From Acidobacteriota bacterium (lineage in GTDB: Bacteria > Zixibacteria > MSB-5A5 > GN15 > FEB-12): a DNA stretch of 64,000 nucleotides. The notes under the pieces were generated by a model. It was not told the origin of the DNA and ran no database searches. It saw only the letters and a program-made list of their open reading frames with translations. The stretch is taken from positions 477,401 to 541,400 of the forward strand of contig DATKXK010000010.1 in assembly GCA_035529075.1 (NCBI GenBank), given 5' to 3'. Made by a program: the position numbers and the translations under genes. Positions 46,564 to 55,008 of this stretch are shown here, in pieces (positions within the stretch are counted from its first letter, which is position 1; every line of letters starts with the position of its first letter).

Positions 46564-47769
46564 GTGAACAAGATTGGTATTATCACCAGCGGCGGCGACT
46601 GCGGAGGCTTGAACGCGGTCGTCAAGGGGGCGGCTCAGATGGCAACCCGCAGGGGCGCCATCGCCTATGCCATCCCCAACGGGTACGCCGGCCTGTACAA
46701 CCTGACGCATATGGACAGCCTGGTCGAATTGACCCCGGCACGGGTCGATTCCTTCAGTATCGGCCTGGCCGGGTCAGAGGCGGGTCATTCCCGTGTCAAG
46801 ATAGCGGCGATCAAGGACAAGCACAAGTATGAGCGCATAAAGGACGGACTGACCAAGTTCGGCATTGACGGTCTCGTGATCAGCGGGGGTGACGATACCG
46901 GCTCGGTGGTGCTGGACCTGGCAGCGCAGGGAATCATGTGCATACACGCGCCGAAAACGATGGATCTGGACCTCGTGCCGTATTCCGTCGGCGGTGACTC
47001 GACCATAAACCGAATCGGCTTTCTCGTCCGCGAGCTCAAGACGACCGGCCGCACCCACAATCGGATCATCATCATCGAGGTGTTCGGCCGGTACGCCGGC
47101 CACACCGCCTTCAGGGGCGGCGTTGCCGGAGAGGCTGATGCCATTCTTATTCCCGAGATACCCGTCGACTTCGACGAACTCTACCGGCACATGCGGAAGT
47201 TGTACACCAAACGGATCCTGGAGAGCGACATAAAAACCGGTACGTACACGATCGTGGTAGCCGAGGGGCTGAAGGACACGACGGGGCATGCCATGTACGA
47301 CGAGAACGCCGGGGTGGACACTTTCGGTCACAAGAAGCTGGCCGGGGCCTCCCGGTACGTAGCCTCAGAGCTGACCAAGCGCCTTCAGGCGGATGATGAG
47401 GTCAAACGGTTCATGATGCGGCAGGGCATGTTCGTGGAAGAACTGTACACGGTTCCGGAAATCCGGACCATTGTGCCGAGTCATCTCGTCAGAGCCGGCT
47501 CCACGTCGGCCTTCGACGCCAATTTCGGTATGGAGGCGGGAGCGAACTCGGTCGTTCTGCTGCTTAAGGGATTATCCGGCGTCACCGTGAGCGGCTTTGC
47601 CAAGAACACGATTCAGTACATGGATATCAAGGACGCGATCAAGCAGCGGCTGGTGGATCTGAACGCCGTCGCCCTCTATGAACAGATTGGGTTCTGCTTT
47701 GGGCGCGTGCGTGCCGATTACGAACCCGCCGTGCAGAAGATGACCGGGTTGGTTGACCGGCTGTATTGA
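46564..47769 (+). CDS. 6-phosphofructokinase family, probably PPi-dependent
   Basis: A 401-residue cytoplasmic enzyme for the fructose-6-phosphate/fructose-1,6-bisphosphate step. It shows the start IGIITSGGDCGGLNAVV, the phosphate-donor loop GGDD (108-111), the PKTMD catalytic loop (Lys131, Asp134) and the sugar-binding EVFGRYAGHTA. In this superfamily Asp in GGDD (Gly in ATP enzymes) together with Lys before TxD indicate use of pyrophosphate, making the reaction reversible. The substitution PKTMDLD for PKTIDND is slightly unusual. The start is GTG 46564. It is followed by a GlpX-like phosphatase gene. Confidence 0.92.
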   Translation: MNKIGIITSGGDCGGLNAVVKGAAQMATRRGAIAYAIPNGYAGLYNLTHMDSLVELTPARVDSFSIGLAGSEAGHSRVKIAAIKDKHKYERIKDGLTKFGIDGLVISGGDDTGSVVLDLAAQGIMCIHAPKTMDLDLVPYSVGGDSTINRIGFLVRELKTTGRTHNRIIIIEVFGRYAGHTAFRGGVAGEADAILIPEIPVDFDELYRHMRKLYTKRILESDIKTGTYTIVVAEGLKDTTGHAMYDENAGVDTFGHKKLAGASRYVASELTKRLQADDEVKRFMMRQGMFVEELYTVPEIRTIVPSHLVRAGSTSAFDANFGMEAGANSVVLLLKGLSGVTVSGFAKNTIQYMDIKDAIKQRLVDLNAVALYEQIGFCFGRVRADYEPAVQKMTGLVDRLY

Positions 47770-47957
47770 CCGGCCGGTAACGCCCACTGTGCACGGTTGC
47801 CGTCGGGACGGCGACAACGCCAGACCCCGATTCGACGGGAGCCCTGCGTGAAAGCGGCCCAGAATTCTTGACTGGAGACTTGTCTTTAAACGCCGGATTC
47901 CTTAAATATGGTGTAGCCGATCACGCAGTCCGCACAGTATGGACAGGATGGGGTATC

Positions 47958-49637
47958 ATGGATACAGATTTGCGATTCGACGTGGGCACTCACCCGCCGG
48001 AGTACAGCGGACGCCAGGACGAGTTTGTTTTTGAGCAGGATCGGATATGGGAGTTCAATCACCGCCACAAGGCGGTTCTGGCCAATTACGACATCGTCCT
48101 GGACGCCTGCACGATAATCACTCTCTCGGACCGCATCAACGGCCGGTCGAATCTCGGGGCGCTTCGAAACCGGCAGCTACGCCAGTCGGTAATTCTATCG
48201 GCCGGCCTGGCAGCGGTGGCGGTGGCTCTTCACGGTCGGGGCAGCCTGACACGGGTGCCAAAACACCACGTCACCAAGGAGTTGCAGAACCGGCTCAAGA
48301 GAGCGAACGACCGGACGGCGGCCCAGGTCATGGCCGAAGTGCTTCAGACTACCACCGAGACCCTGCCGGAAGGCGAGCAGGTGCTCATTGAGTCCGCCAT
48401 TACCGAGGGTGCCCGTATAAAGCCGGGCAAGGAACCCGGCGGAAATCCGACCATTCCGGTCGGCGCCGTGTTCGGCCTGGACCGACACCGGGCCGACTAC
48501 GGGCTGAGTATGCCTCGCAGCGTGACTCAGTTATCGATGGGCTCGGATGTCATCGACGGCACGACCAAGTCGATCAAAGGCTTGCACTCCAGCCTTACCG
48601 CTCTCTTTATCACCGAGGCCAACGTGAAGCGCCATTTGCCCGACATCTACGTGCAGCGATGGATGGGTGGAGCGTTTTTCCCCGAGTTCAATCCGCGGGA
48701 GGCCAAGCTGCTGGAGGCCGCGGACATTATTGCCAGGGCCTACGGCCATTCCGACATCGGCAGATTGAGCGCCTTCTTTCTTGACCGACCACGCCACGAG
48801 ACGCCCATTAGCATCCTGAACAAGGCGGGCATTTCCACTCCCATGGACAAGGACGGTGATCTTCTGCCCGGGGTCATCCTCGGCATTGACGGCCTGAAGT
48901 TTTCCGACGGGCGCGGGCTCACGTCGATGATCGGAGAAATCGGCGGCTCGGCCGAGTGGGCCCTTGGCGTCCTGCCCCTCGTGTGGCGAGGCGGCCAGGC
49001 TATCGGCATGCTGACCAGCCAATCCTCCCTTACCCGCAAGGACCATAGCCCGGAGGACCGGTGGAAGGAGCGCTTCCATTTCACGGAAGAAGAATTCCTC
49101 CTTATCCAGGACGCGCGGTTCGAACGGAAACCGTATTTCACCATTGACGACATTATCGATGATCCCTTTGCCGGCGGCGTCAGCGCTTTCGGCGGCATTA
49201 CAGACAACCGCTACCTGCCGTTCATGCACGGTGTCGAGACGGATGCGAATAACCAGCAGATCACCGTCAGCGTGCTCGTAATTAACTCGCTCGGCACGGT
49301 GGAGTGCTGGCAGATGGCATTCAAGTGCAATCAGAATCTGGAGCACACGACCAACCTCGTGGGTTCGCCGAAGGCACAGCTTGCCGAGCTGAACGGCAGT
49401 GATCTGCAGCGGGCTATTGCCGGAATGCTGGAGAACGAGCACATGAGCAGACGGTTCCGGATTTTCTTTGACAACGAATACTACCCGGCCCTCATACCGG
49501 TGCGCGACAGGATAGTCCTGTTGCAGCGCGCCGTCCGGGGACTGGTGGAGCGCGGAGTGCTTGACGATCGGGACCGTGAGATAATCAAGGCTGCGCAGCA
49601 GTACGCGCCGGACTGGTTCATTAACTCGGACTCATAG
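47958..49637 (+). CDS. GlpX-like (class II fructose-bisphosphatase-related) protein, long form
   Basis: About 559 residues. Two segments resemble class II fructose-1,6-bisphosphatase (GlpX): DVIDGTTKSIKGLHSSLTA, like the family's DPIDGTTLTAKGxxNAxA, and MIGEIGGSAEWALGVLPLVW, like GIGGAPEGVLAAAALKC, ending in a GGQAIGML counterpart of GGxMQGRL. GlpX is about 320-340 residues; this protein has an extra N-terminal region of about 90 residues and a 180-residue C-terminal extension. It lies 188 bp after the phosphofructokinase gene. A role in sugar-phosphate metabolism is inferred. ATG 47958 follows GGATGGGG. Confidence 0.72.
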   Translation: MDTDLRFDVGTHPPEYSGRQDEFVFEQDRIWEFNHRHKAVLANYDIVLDACTIITLSDRINGRSNLGALRNRQLRQSVILSAGLAAVAVALHGRGSLTRVPKHHVTKELQNRLKRANDRTAAQVMAEVLQTTTETLPEGEQVLIESAITEGARIKPGKEPGGNPTIPVGAVFGLDRHRADYGLSMPRSVTQLSMGSDVIDGTTKSIKGLHSSLTALFITEANVKRHLPDIYVQRWMGGAFFPEFNPREAKLLEAADIIARAYGHSDIGRLSAFFLDRPRHETPISILNKAGISTPMDKDGDLLPGVILGIDGLKFSDGRGLTSMIGEIGGSAEWALGVLPLVWRGGQAIGMLTSQSSLTRKDHSPEDRWKERFHFTEEEFLLIQDARFERKPYFTIDDIIDDPFAGGVSAFGGITDNRYLPFMHGVETDANNQQITVSVLVINSLGTVECWQMAFKCNQNLEHTTNLVGSPKAQLAELNGSDLQRAIAGMLENEHMSRRFRIFFDNEYYPALIPVRDRIVLLQRAVRGLVERGVLDDRDREIIKAAQQYAPDWFINSDS

Positions 49638-49702
49638 CGTACTCCGGGCATAAAACGACGGTCCGACCCGCGTCCGGCAACGGCCGACCGGTGCGTTTTC
49701 CC

Positions 49703-49730
49703 TTGACATTGGCGGGCGCCCGGCTATACT
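49703..49730 (+). promoter_or_regulatory. strong predicted promoter of a candidate structured RNA
   Basis: TTGACA and TATACT are separated by 16 bp, among the best promoter matches in the window. No good coding start follows it for over 300 bp. Confidence 0.65.
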
Positions 49731-49736
49731 ACGGTT

Positions 49737-49930
49737 AGACGGCTGACCAAAGTTCTTTTGCCGGCCGATCGGATCGAGCAATGAATGCCGGGCAGCAGCA
49801 CGCTGCCGGGGCACAAGATAACCTGCTTCGGCAGGTTAGCACGGTACCACATTGTTTGGGACAAGGTGGTAGTACCTTTGACCCGGTCCACGCGGGCCGG
49901 GTCATGTATGTTAGCCTCCCCGACCCAGCC
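49737..49930 (+). ncRNA. candidate structured non-coding RNA of unknown class
   Basis: From the predicted start point the transcript can form a closing stem, GGCTGAC (49741-49747) with GTTAGCC (49910-49916), around four hairpins: GGCAGC/GCTGCC (49791-49807, extended by outer pairs), an 8-bp stem TAACCTGC/GCAGGTTA with a UUCG loop (49819-49838), ACCAC/GTGGT plus TTGT/ACAA (49846-49870), and GACCCGG/CCGGGTC (49880-49903). A second promoter at 49933-49960 then serves the next gene, so this looks like a separate RNA of about 190 nt. It does not match RNase P, tmRNA, SRP RNA or any riboswitch consensus I know. The exact ends are guesses. Confidence 0.5.
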
Positions 49931-49932
49931 TC

Positions 49933-49960
49933 TTGCGAATTGTCTCTTTTTCACTATATT
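49933..49960 (+). promoter_or_regulatory. predicted promoter of the cohesin-like/dockerin gene
   Basis: TTGCGA and TATATT are separated by 16 bp, about 110 bp before the gene. Confidence 0.45.
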
Positions 49961-50068
49961 ACAAGTGAAATGCCGGTTGCCGCTTAAGCGGTGACCTGAA
50001 CAGACATTACGCGAGTGTCCCGGATACCCGCCGACAGGTACCAGCGAAGTTCCTGCGCTCAATGGTAT

Positions 50069-50839
50069 ATGAAAAGTCCCTATCGGTTTCTGTCAGTTGT
50101 CTGCGCGCTTCTGTTTCTGGAGCCGCCGGCCGTCCTTGGTCGGGTTATTATTGACGATCCCGGCTTCTCTGATACCGTGTTTGTCGACTCGGTCAGCGTC
50201 ACCATACCCGAATCGGCCGTGCTGACCGTCAGTTTCTGTAACGACCAACCGCTGGCCGCTGTCGAGGTCACCCTGGCCTACGACTCGCCGGACCTCGTAA
50301 TAGACTCGTTCTCATTCACCGGCAGCAAGATTGAGTACATCCAGTTGAAAGGCTGGACTACCTTCGACGACACTACCCTGACGATATTCGCATTCCAGTC
50401 CGACGAAGGCCTGATTTCGTTCGGCGAAGGACTCCTGGGTAACCTGTACCTGTCCTGTCCGGAGGGCACGGAACCGCAGGTGGTCGCTTTCGATACCACG
50501 ACGGTTATCATCGACCTGATCGTACATGCAACCTTCTTCACCAACGCTGACGTGCTCTCCTTCGTCCCGCAATTCGAGAAGGGCTTTGTCAACCTGCATA
50601 CCACCTGCTGTGAGGGGAACACCGGAAACGTGGATGCATCCCCCGACGGTGTGGTCGATATCGGTGACCTGACCGACCTGATCGACTACCTGTTCATCAG
50701 CAAAACGGAACCGTCCTGCCTCGACGAGGCCAACGTGGACGGTTCGGGCGACGGCGTCGTCGACATCGGGGATGTGACCTACCTGATTGTGTATCTTTTC
50801 GTGTCCGCCGAGACGTCCCCCCTGCAACCCTGCCCTTAG
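50069..50839 (+). CDS. secreted protein with a cohesin-like domain and a C-terminal dockerin
   Basis: About 256 residues. A signal peptide (FLSVVCALLFLEPPAVLG) is followed by a beta-sandwich of about 150 residues with the cohesin-like pattern AAVEVTLAYDSPDLVIDSF and FGEGLLGNLYLSC. The C-terminus has two dockerin repeats, DGVVDIGDLTDLIDYLFIS and DGVVDIGDVTYLIVYLFVS, each with the calcium-loop aspartates. A cohesin-dockerin pair on one chain could self-associate or link partner proteins. The cohesin call rests on pattern only. ATG 50069 places the signal peptide correctly. Confidence 0.82.
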   Translation: MKSPYRFLSVVCALLFLEPPAVLGRVIIDDPGFSDTVFVDSVSVTIPESAVLTVSFCNDQPLAAVEVTLAYDSPDLVIDSFSFTGSKIEYIQLKGWTTFDDTTLTIFAFQSDEGLISFGEGLLGNLYLSCPEGTEPQVVAFDTTTVIIDLIVHATFFTNADVLSFVPQFEKGFVNLHTTCCEGNTGNVDASPDGVVDIGDLTDLIDYLFISKTEPSCLDEANVDGSGDGVVDIGDVTYLIVYLFVSAETSPLQPCP

Positions 50840-50952
50840 GTCATTATCGCACACTTTGACGCACGTAGCGCTGCGGCTGAATAACTTACCGTGCCAAATC
50901 GCGAGGGCTTGTCGGTGGGGGTGGTGAGGCAAGTCGTTGGGTCATAAAGAAA

Positions 50953-51025
50953 AGCCACCGAGCGGGATCGAACCGCTGACCTATTGATTACGAATCAATT
51001 GCTCTACCAGCTGAGCTACGGTGGC
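50953..51025 (-). tRNA. tRNA-Thr (anticodon CGU)
   Basis: On the minus strand GCCACCG pairs with CGGTGGC as the acceptor stem. The anticodon stem ATTGA/TCAAT encloses TTCGTAA, giving CGT (complement of 50990-50992). The D-arm AGCTCAGCTGGTAGAGC and T-arm GGTTCGATCCC are standard. CCA is not encoded. Confidence 0.97.
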
Positions 51026-51155
51026 TTACCTGATATCCTTCGGTACGGGCCGACCAAGAATTAACCTAAAACGGCCGGCTTGTCAACTCAAAACGGATGA
51101 ATCTCCCCTGCCCGTGCGCGTCACAAAGACCGGCCTGAACGACCGCGCAGCGGGC

Positions 51156-51770
51156 CTACCTGATACGCCTGAGCAGGCCCACCACCCGGCCGACGATCTT
51201 GAAATCGCCGGTGCGCCTGCTGACGATGATCGGCTGAAAATCGTCGTTCTCCGGCTGTAGTCTTATCTTCTTGGCCTGAGGAAAGAACCTCTTGACAGTC
51301 GCTTCGCCGTTCATGACGGCCACGATGATGTTGCCCCTTTGGGCGGTCGGCTGCTTCTTCACCACTACGACATCACCATCGAGAATACCCGCGTTTTTCA
51401 TGGAATCGCCCGTGACTTTCAGGCTGAAGATCTCCCCTCTTGGCAGAAAGGACTGATCCAGCGCGAATTCAGATTCCACGTTCTCGACGGCGTCGATGGG
51501 AACGCCGGCCGGGACTGAACCCACAAGGGGGACACGCACGATGTCGCGGGCAAACTCCCGGGTCAGCTCGATCCCGCGCGATATGTACTCCTCCTTCTTG
51601 ATGTACCCTTTTCTGATCAGCGCCGAAAGGTGCGCCCGGACGCCGTTAGTGGATCGAATAGCGAAGGCCTCTCCGATCTCACGGATCGTGGGCGGCTGTC
51701 CCCGCCGGACAATCTGGTCGCGAATGTGCTCGAAAATCGCTCGCTGCCGGTCGGTAAGTTTTTCCTTCAC
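51156..51770 (-). CDS. lexA: LexA repressor
   Basis: A 204-residue SOS repressor. The N-terminal winged helix (LTDRQRAIFEHIRDQIVRRG, PPTIREIGEAF) reads STNGVRAHLSALIRKGYI in its recognition region. The cleavage site Ala-Gly is in GSVPAGVP, the catalytic serine in VTGDSM, and the lysine in NGEATVKRF. RecA-stimulated self-cleavage should lift repression after DNA damage. GTG 51770 has AGAGG 7 bases upstream and begins the conserved region, so a longer reading from 51830 is rejected. Three tandem 8-bp repeats lie in its promoter. Confidence 0.96.
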   Translation of the reverse strand: MKEKLTDRQRAIFEHIRDQIVRRGQPPTIREIGEAFAIRSTNGVRAHLSALIRKGYIKKEEYISRGIELTREFARDIVRVPLVGSVPAGVPIDAVENVESEFALDQSFLPRGEIFSLKVTGDSMKNAGILDGDVVVVKKQPTAQRGNIIVAVMNGEATVKRFFPQAKKIRLQPENDDFQPIIVSRRTGDFKIVGRVVGLLRRIR

Positions 51771-51808
51771 ATACGTACCTCTCGTTTTCGGGCCTTGGTC
51801 ACGCTGCC

Positions 51809-51838
51809 AAACTACTGCCCATCTGTTCATCTGTCAAT
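51809..51838 (-). promoter_or_regulatory. lexA promoter overlaid by three tandem 8-bp repeats
   Basis: On the minus strand TTGACA (complement of 51832-51837) and TAGTTT (51809-51814) have a 17-bp spacer. The plus strand across the spacer reads CTGCCCAT, CTGTTCAT, CTGTCAAT (51815-51838). This may be the LexA operator; neither the E. coli nor the Bacillus SOS box is present in full. Confidence 0.5.
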
Positions 51839-51890
51839 AACAAATCACTGCTCATTCGGGCCCTCTGCCGCTTTTTAGCCGAGCGGCTCC

Positions 51891-51921
51891 AAAAAAAGGC
51901 GGGCCCGGTCTCGGGCCCGCC
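51891..51921 (-). terminator. rho-independent terminator of the EF-G gene
   Basis: A perfect 10-bp stem (GGCGGGCCCG/CGGGCCCGCC, 4-base loop) is followed on the minus strand by seven T residues. Confidence 0.9.
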
Positions 51922-51950
51922 GTGCTTCGGATCGCCGATAGCGCAGAGCG

Positions 51951-54038
51951 CTACTTGTTCTCGGCCTCCTGGTCGGCCTTGGCCTGGGCTATGATCTTCT
52001 GGGTCTGCTCATGAGGCACTTCCTCGTAACGAGCGAACTCCATGGTGAAGACTCCCTGTCCCTGCGTCATTGAGCGCAGGTCCACCGAGTACTGGTAGAG
52101 TTCCGCCTGCGGTACAGACGCGCGGATGCGCTGATAGCGTCCCTCGGGATCCATCCCCGCGATCTTTGCCCGGCGCGAAGACAGATCACCCATGACATCG
52201 CCGGTGAATTCATCGGGCACCAGCACCTCCAGGCTGTAGATCGGCTCGAGCAGAACCGGGTTGCACTGCATAAACCCTTCCTTAAACGCCATCAGCCCGG
52301 CAATCTTGAACGCCATGTCAGAGGAATCAACGTCGTGGTACGAGCCGAAAAACAGGGCCACTCTGACGTCGACCACGGGTGCCTTGGCCAGGCCGCCGTG
52401 CTGCATGGCCTCCACGATTCCTTTTTCGACGGCCGGTATGTATTTGTTCGGGATCACACCGCCCTTGACCTGGTCGACAAACTCGAACCCACCGCCACGT
52501 TTGAGCGCTTCAATCCGCAGGTGTACGTCACCGTACTGGCCGCGCCCGCCGGTCTGTTTCTTGTGCCGGTACTGGTTTTCCGTCTTTCCTCGAACCGTTT
52601 CTCGGTACGGGATTTTCGGCCTGGTCAACTCTGCTTCGACACCGAACCGCGTCTTGAGCCTCTCCATGATGAAGTCAATTTGCATTGAACCCTGCGCGTA
52701 CAGTACCTGCTGTTTGAGCGCGGGGTCGGCCACGAGCCGGAAGGTCGGATCCTCTTCTTTGAGTTTGCTCAGCCCGGCGGAGATTTTGTCCTCGTCACCC
52801 TTGGATTTTGACGTCACGGCCATGTCCATGACCGGATTGGGGTAGGCGACTCCGCCCACCGTAACGGACAGACCCTTTTCGGCAAGAGTGTCACCGGTAT
52901 GCGTATTTTTCAACTTGACCACGACGCCGATATCTCCGGCCGGCACCACCGATATCTCTATGCGGTTTCTGCCCTGGAAGGAGTAGATCTGAGCAATGCG
53001 CTCGTTGGTCCTGGTCTGCTGGTTGGCCAGATCAGTGCCGGGCCTGGCCGTTCCGCAGATGGTGCGAAAGAACGTCATCTCGCCGAGATGGCCCTCAGAG
53101 ACCGTCTTGAATACGTATGCTACGGTACCGGCTGCGGGGTCGGGTGAAAGTTCCACTTCCTTATCAGTCCCGCTTTTGCTCGCCTTCAGTGGCGGCATCT
53201 GATTGAACGACGGGAGGTATTCAGCTATGAAGTCGAGCAATACTTTAACCCCGACATTCCCCAGTGCGGACCCGCACAGGACGGGGAAGAGCGTCCCTCG
53301 GGCGATTCCCAGGCGCAGCCCCCTGACGATATCCTCATGAGAGAGAGTACCTTCGTCGAAGAACTTCTCCATCAGGCTGTCATCAGCCTCGGCGGCTACC
53401 TCAATGAGGCTCTCGCGCTCGGCCTGGGCCCGATCCTTGAGGTCTTCCGGAATCTCGGTTTCGGTGCGCTCGCCGCCGGTATCGAATTTGTAGGCTTTCA
53501 TGTGCAGGAGATCCACGAGCCCGTTGAAGCTCTCGGCCTGACCTATGGGGAGTTGGACAGCCACGGCGCCTTTGCCGAAGGTCGACTTGATTGATTCGAG
53601 ACTGTTGTTCCAGTTGGCGTTTTCCTTTTCCATCTTGTTGACAAAAAAGAACCGCGCCGGCCTGTTATCGGGCAGCATGCGCCACTGCAACTGGGTTCCG
53701 ATCTCGACGCCCGCAACGGAGTCGATGACCATGCCCACCGAGTCCGAAACATGGATGCTGGAAAGCAGCCCCCCGACGAAATCCGGGTGACCGGGGCAGT
53801 CCAGCAGGTTCAGTTTGAGCTTCTTCCACTCGAAAGCCAGTAGTTTCGACGCGATCGACGTTTTTCTGCTTATCTCGGCATCGGTGTAGTCAAGCAGAGA
53901 GGATCCGTCATCGACGCTCCCGATCCGGTTGTTCGCCCCGGCGCAAAATGCTATGGCATCGGCAAGACTGGTCTTGCCACAGCCCCGTTGTCCGGCCAGA
54001 CAGAGATTACGAACATTATCGGTGGTATAGTCCTTCAC
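51951..54038 (-). CDS. elongation factor G paralogue (EF-G2-like translational GTPase)
   Basis: A 695-residue GTPase with the five EF-G domains. G1 is GQRGCGKTS, G3 is DCPGH, but G4 is NKME where NKMD is almost universal. The switch region (DYTDAEISRKTSIASKLLAF) and this divergence fit the second EF-G group, not canonical FusA, which is normally in the str operon. It may act in ribosome recycling or a special translocation role. GTG 54038 has GGAGGT 6 bases upstream. It has its own promoter and terminator, so it is a single-gene unit. Confidence 0.93.
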   Translation of the reverse strand: MKDYTTDNVRNLCLAGQRGCGKTSLADAIAFCAGANNRIGSVDDGSSLLDYTDAEISRKTSIASKLLAFEWKKLKLNLLDCPGHPDFVGGLLSSIHVSDSVGMVIDSVAGVEIGTQLQWRMLPDNRPARFFFVNKMEKENANWNNSLESIKSTFGKGAVAVQLPIGQAESFNGLVDLLHMKAYKFDTGGERTETEIPEDLKDRAQAERESLIEVAAEADDSLMEKFFDEGTLSHEDIVRGLRLGIARGTLFPVLCGSALGNVGVKVLLDFIAEYLPSFNQMPPLKASKSGTDKEVELSPDPAAGTVAYVFKTVSEGHLGEMTFFRTICGTARPGTDLANQQTRTNERIAQIYSFQGRNRIEISVVPAGDIGVVVKLKNTHTGDTLAEKGLSVTVGGVAYPNPVMDMAVTSKSKGDEDKISAGLSKLKEEDPTFRLVADPALKQQVLYAQGSMQIDFIMERLKTRFGVEAELTRPKIPYRETVRGKTENQYRHKKQTGGRGQYGDVHLRIEALKRGGGFEFVDQVKGGVIPNKYIPAVEKGIVEAMQHGGLAKAPVVDVRVALFFGSYHDVDSSDMAFKIAGLMAFKEGFMQCNPVLLEPIYSLEVLVPDEFTGDVMGDLSSRRAKIAGMDPEGRYQRIRASVPQAELYQYSVDLRSMTQGQGVFTMEFARYEEVPHEQTQKIIAQAKADQEAENK

Positions 54039-54110
54039 CAAACGACCTCCAGTATCTGATTTCACGGGTAACAGTGACCCGGATGGTAGCCTACAGGCTG
54101 CGAGCTAACA

Positions 54111-54139
54111 ACTATACCAAAATGCCGGGACTTTGTCAA
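54111..54139 (-). promoter_or_regulatory. predicted promoter of the EF-G paralogue
   Basis: On the minus strand TTGACA and TATAGT are separated by 17 bp, one of the closest matches to consensus in the window. Confidence 0.65.
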
Positions 54140-54210
54140 TCCGTTTGAAGATCGGCAGGTTCTCGGGGCCGGACGAGAGACAGGTGAATGCGGCGCGCTT
54201 TTTCAGACGT

Positions 54211-54241
54211 AAAAAAGCCCGCCTACGCGACGTATGCGGGC
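54211..54241 (-). terminator. rho-independent terminator of the YceI gene
   Basis: GCCCGC pairs with GCGGGC, followed on the minus strand by six T residues. Confidence 0.85.
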
Positions 54242-54262
54242 TTGCGGAGAATCAGTTGATCT

Positions 54263-54850
54263 TCAGTCTGCCTGCACAAACTCGGTCTCGATGGCGATAT
54301 CCACGTCGTTACCGACCACCAGACCACCGGCATCAAGAGTCTTGGACCACGAGACGTTGAAATCCTGACGGTTGATCGTTGTCGCCGCACTGAATCCGGC
54401 CCTGGTCTTTCCCCCCGGGTCCTTGATCACACCATGTAATTGGCAGTCAAAGGTGACTTCCTTGGTGACGCCGCGAATGGTGAGGTCGCCGACAAGCTCG
54501 AATTTGCCGTCCTCTCCCATAATGACCTTTCCGGATTTGAACTTCATCGTAGCGTGGTTTTCCACGTCCAGGAAATCCGCGGAGCGAAGGTGTTTGTCGC
54601 GAGCCTCGTCGCCTGTATTTACCGACGCCACGTCGACGGAGAACTCGACACTGCCCTTTTCCATTGCCCCAGGCTCAAGTGCGAGAGTGCCGGTGAAATC
54701 AGAGAAGTGGCCACGAGTGTTGGAAATCACCAGGTGCCCCACTTCGAAATTCACCGATGAGTGGGCCCGATCGACCTCCCAGTCAGCAGCGCTGGACATT
54801 GAGGCCATAGCCAGAACCGCCGTTACTGCAAGCACAATTCGATTCACCAT
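54263..54850 (-). CDS. YceI-family periplasmic protein
   Basis: A 195-residue protein with a cleavable signal peptide (VLAMASMSSAADW) and a YceI lipocalin-like barrel: DRAHSSVNFEVGHLVISNTRGHFSDF, HLRSADFLDVENHATMKFKS, LTIRGVTKEVTFD. The family binds isoprenoid quinones or similar lipids. GGAGG precedes the ATG. The length is standard and the gene stands alone. Confidence 0.95.
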   Translation of the reverse strand: MVNRIVLAVTAVLAMASMSSAADWEVDRAHSSVNFEVGHLVISNTRGHFSDFTGTLALEPGAMEKGSVEFSVDVASVNTGDEARDKHLRSADFLDVENHATMKFKSGKVIMGEDGKFELVGDLTIRGVTKEVTFDCQLHGVIKDPGGKTRAGFSAATTINRQDFNVSWSKTLDAGGLVVGNDVDIAIETEFVQAD

Positions 54851-55008
54851 GTATAACCTCCGATTAAACTGTGGTGATTTGCGTAGAAGACTATATGCCT
54901 GTCACATCGCGGTCGGACTGCGGTTCCGGGACCGTCGCCGGTATGCAACGTGGCGGCACAACCTGCTTAAAACTAAGTAATTTCCATCGATGGTAAAAGC
55001 GAAAAATG

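Noticed and set aside
49860-49880. GGTGGTAGTACC as a T-box antiterminator
   Set aside because: The T-box consensus (GGGTGGNACCGCG) is not met, no specifier loop is visible, and the following gene is not an aminoacyl-tRNA synthetase or amino-acid gene.
51156-51830. Longer N-terminus for LexA from 51830
   Set aside because: It would run through the predicted promoter and the tandem repeats; GTG 51770 has a ribosome-binding site and starts the conserved fold.
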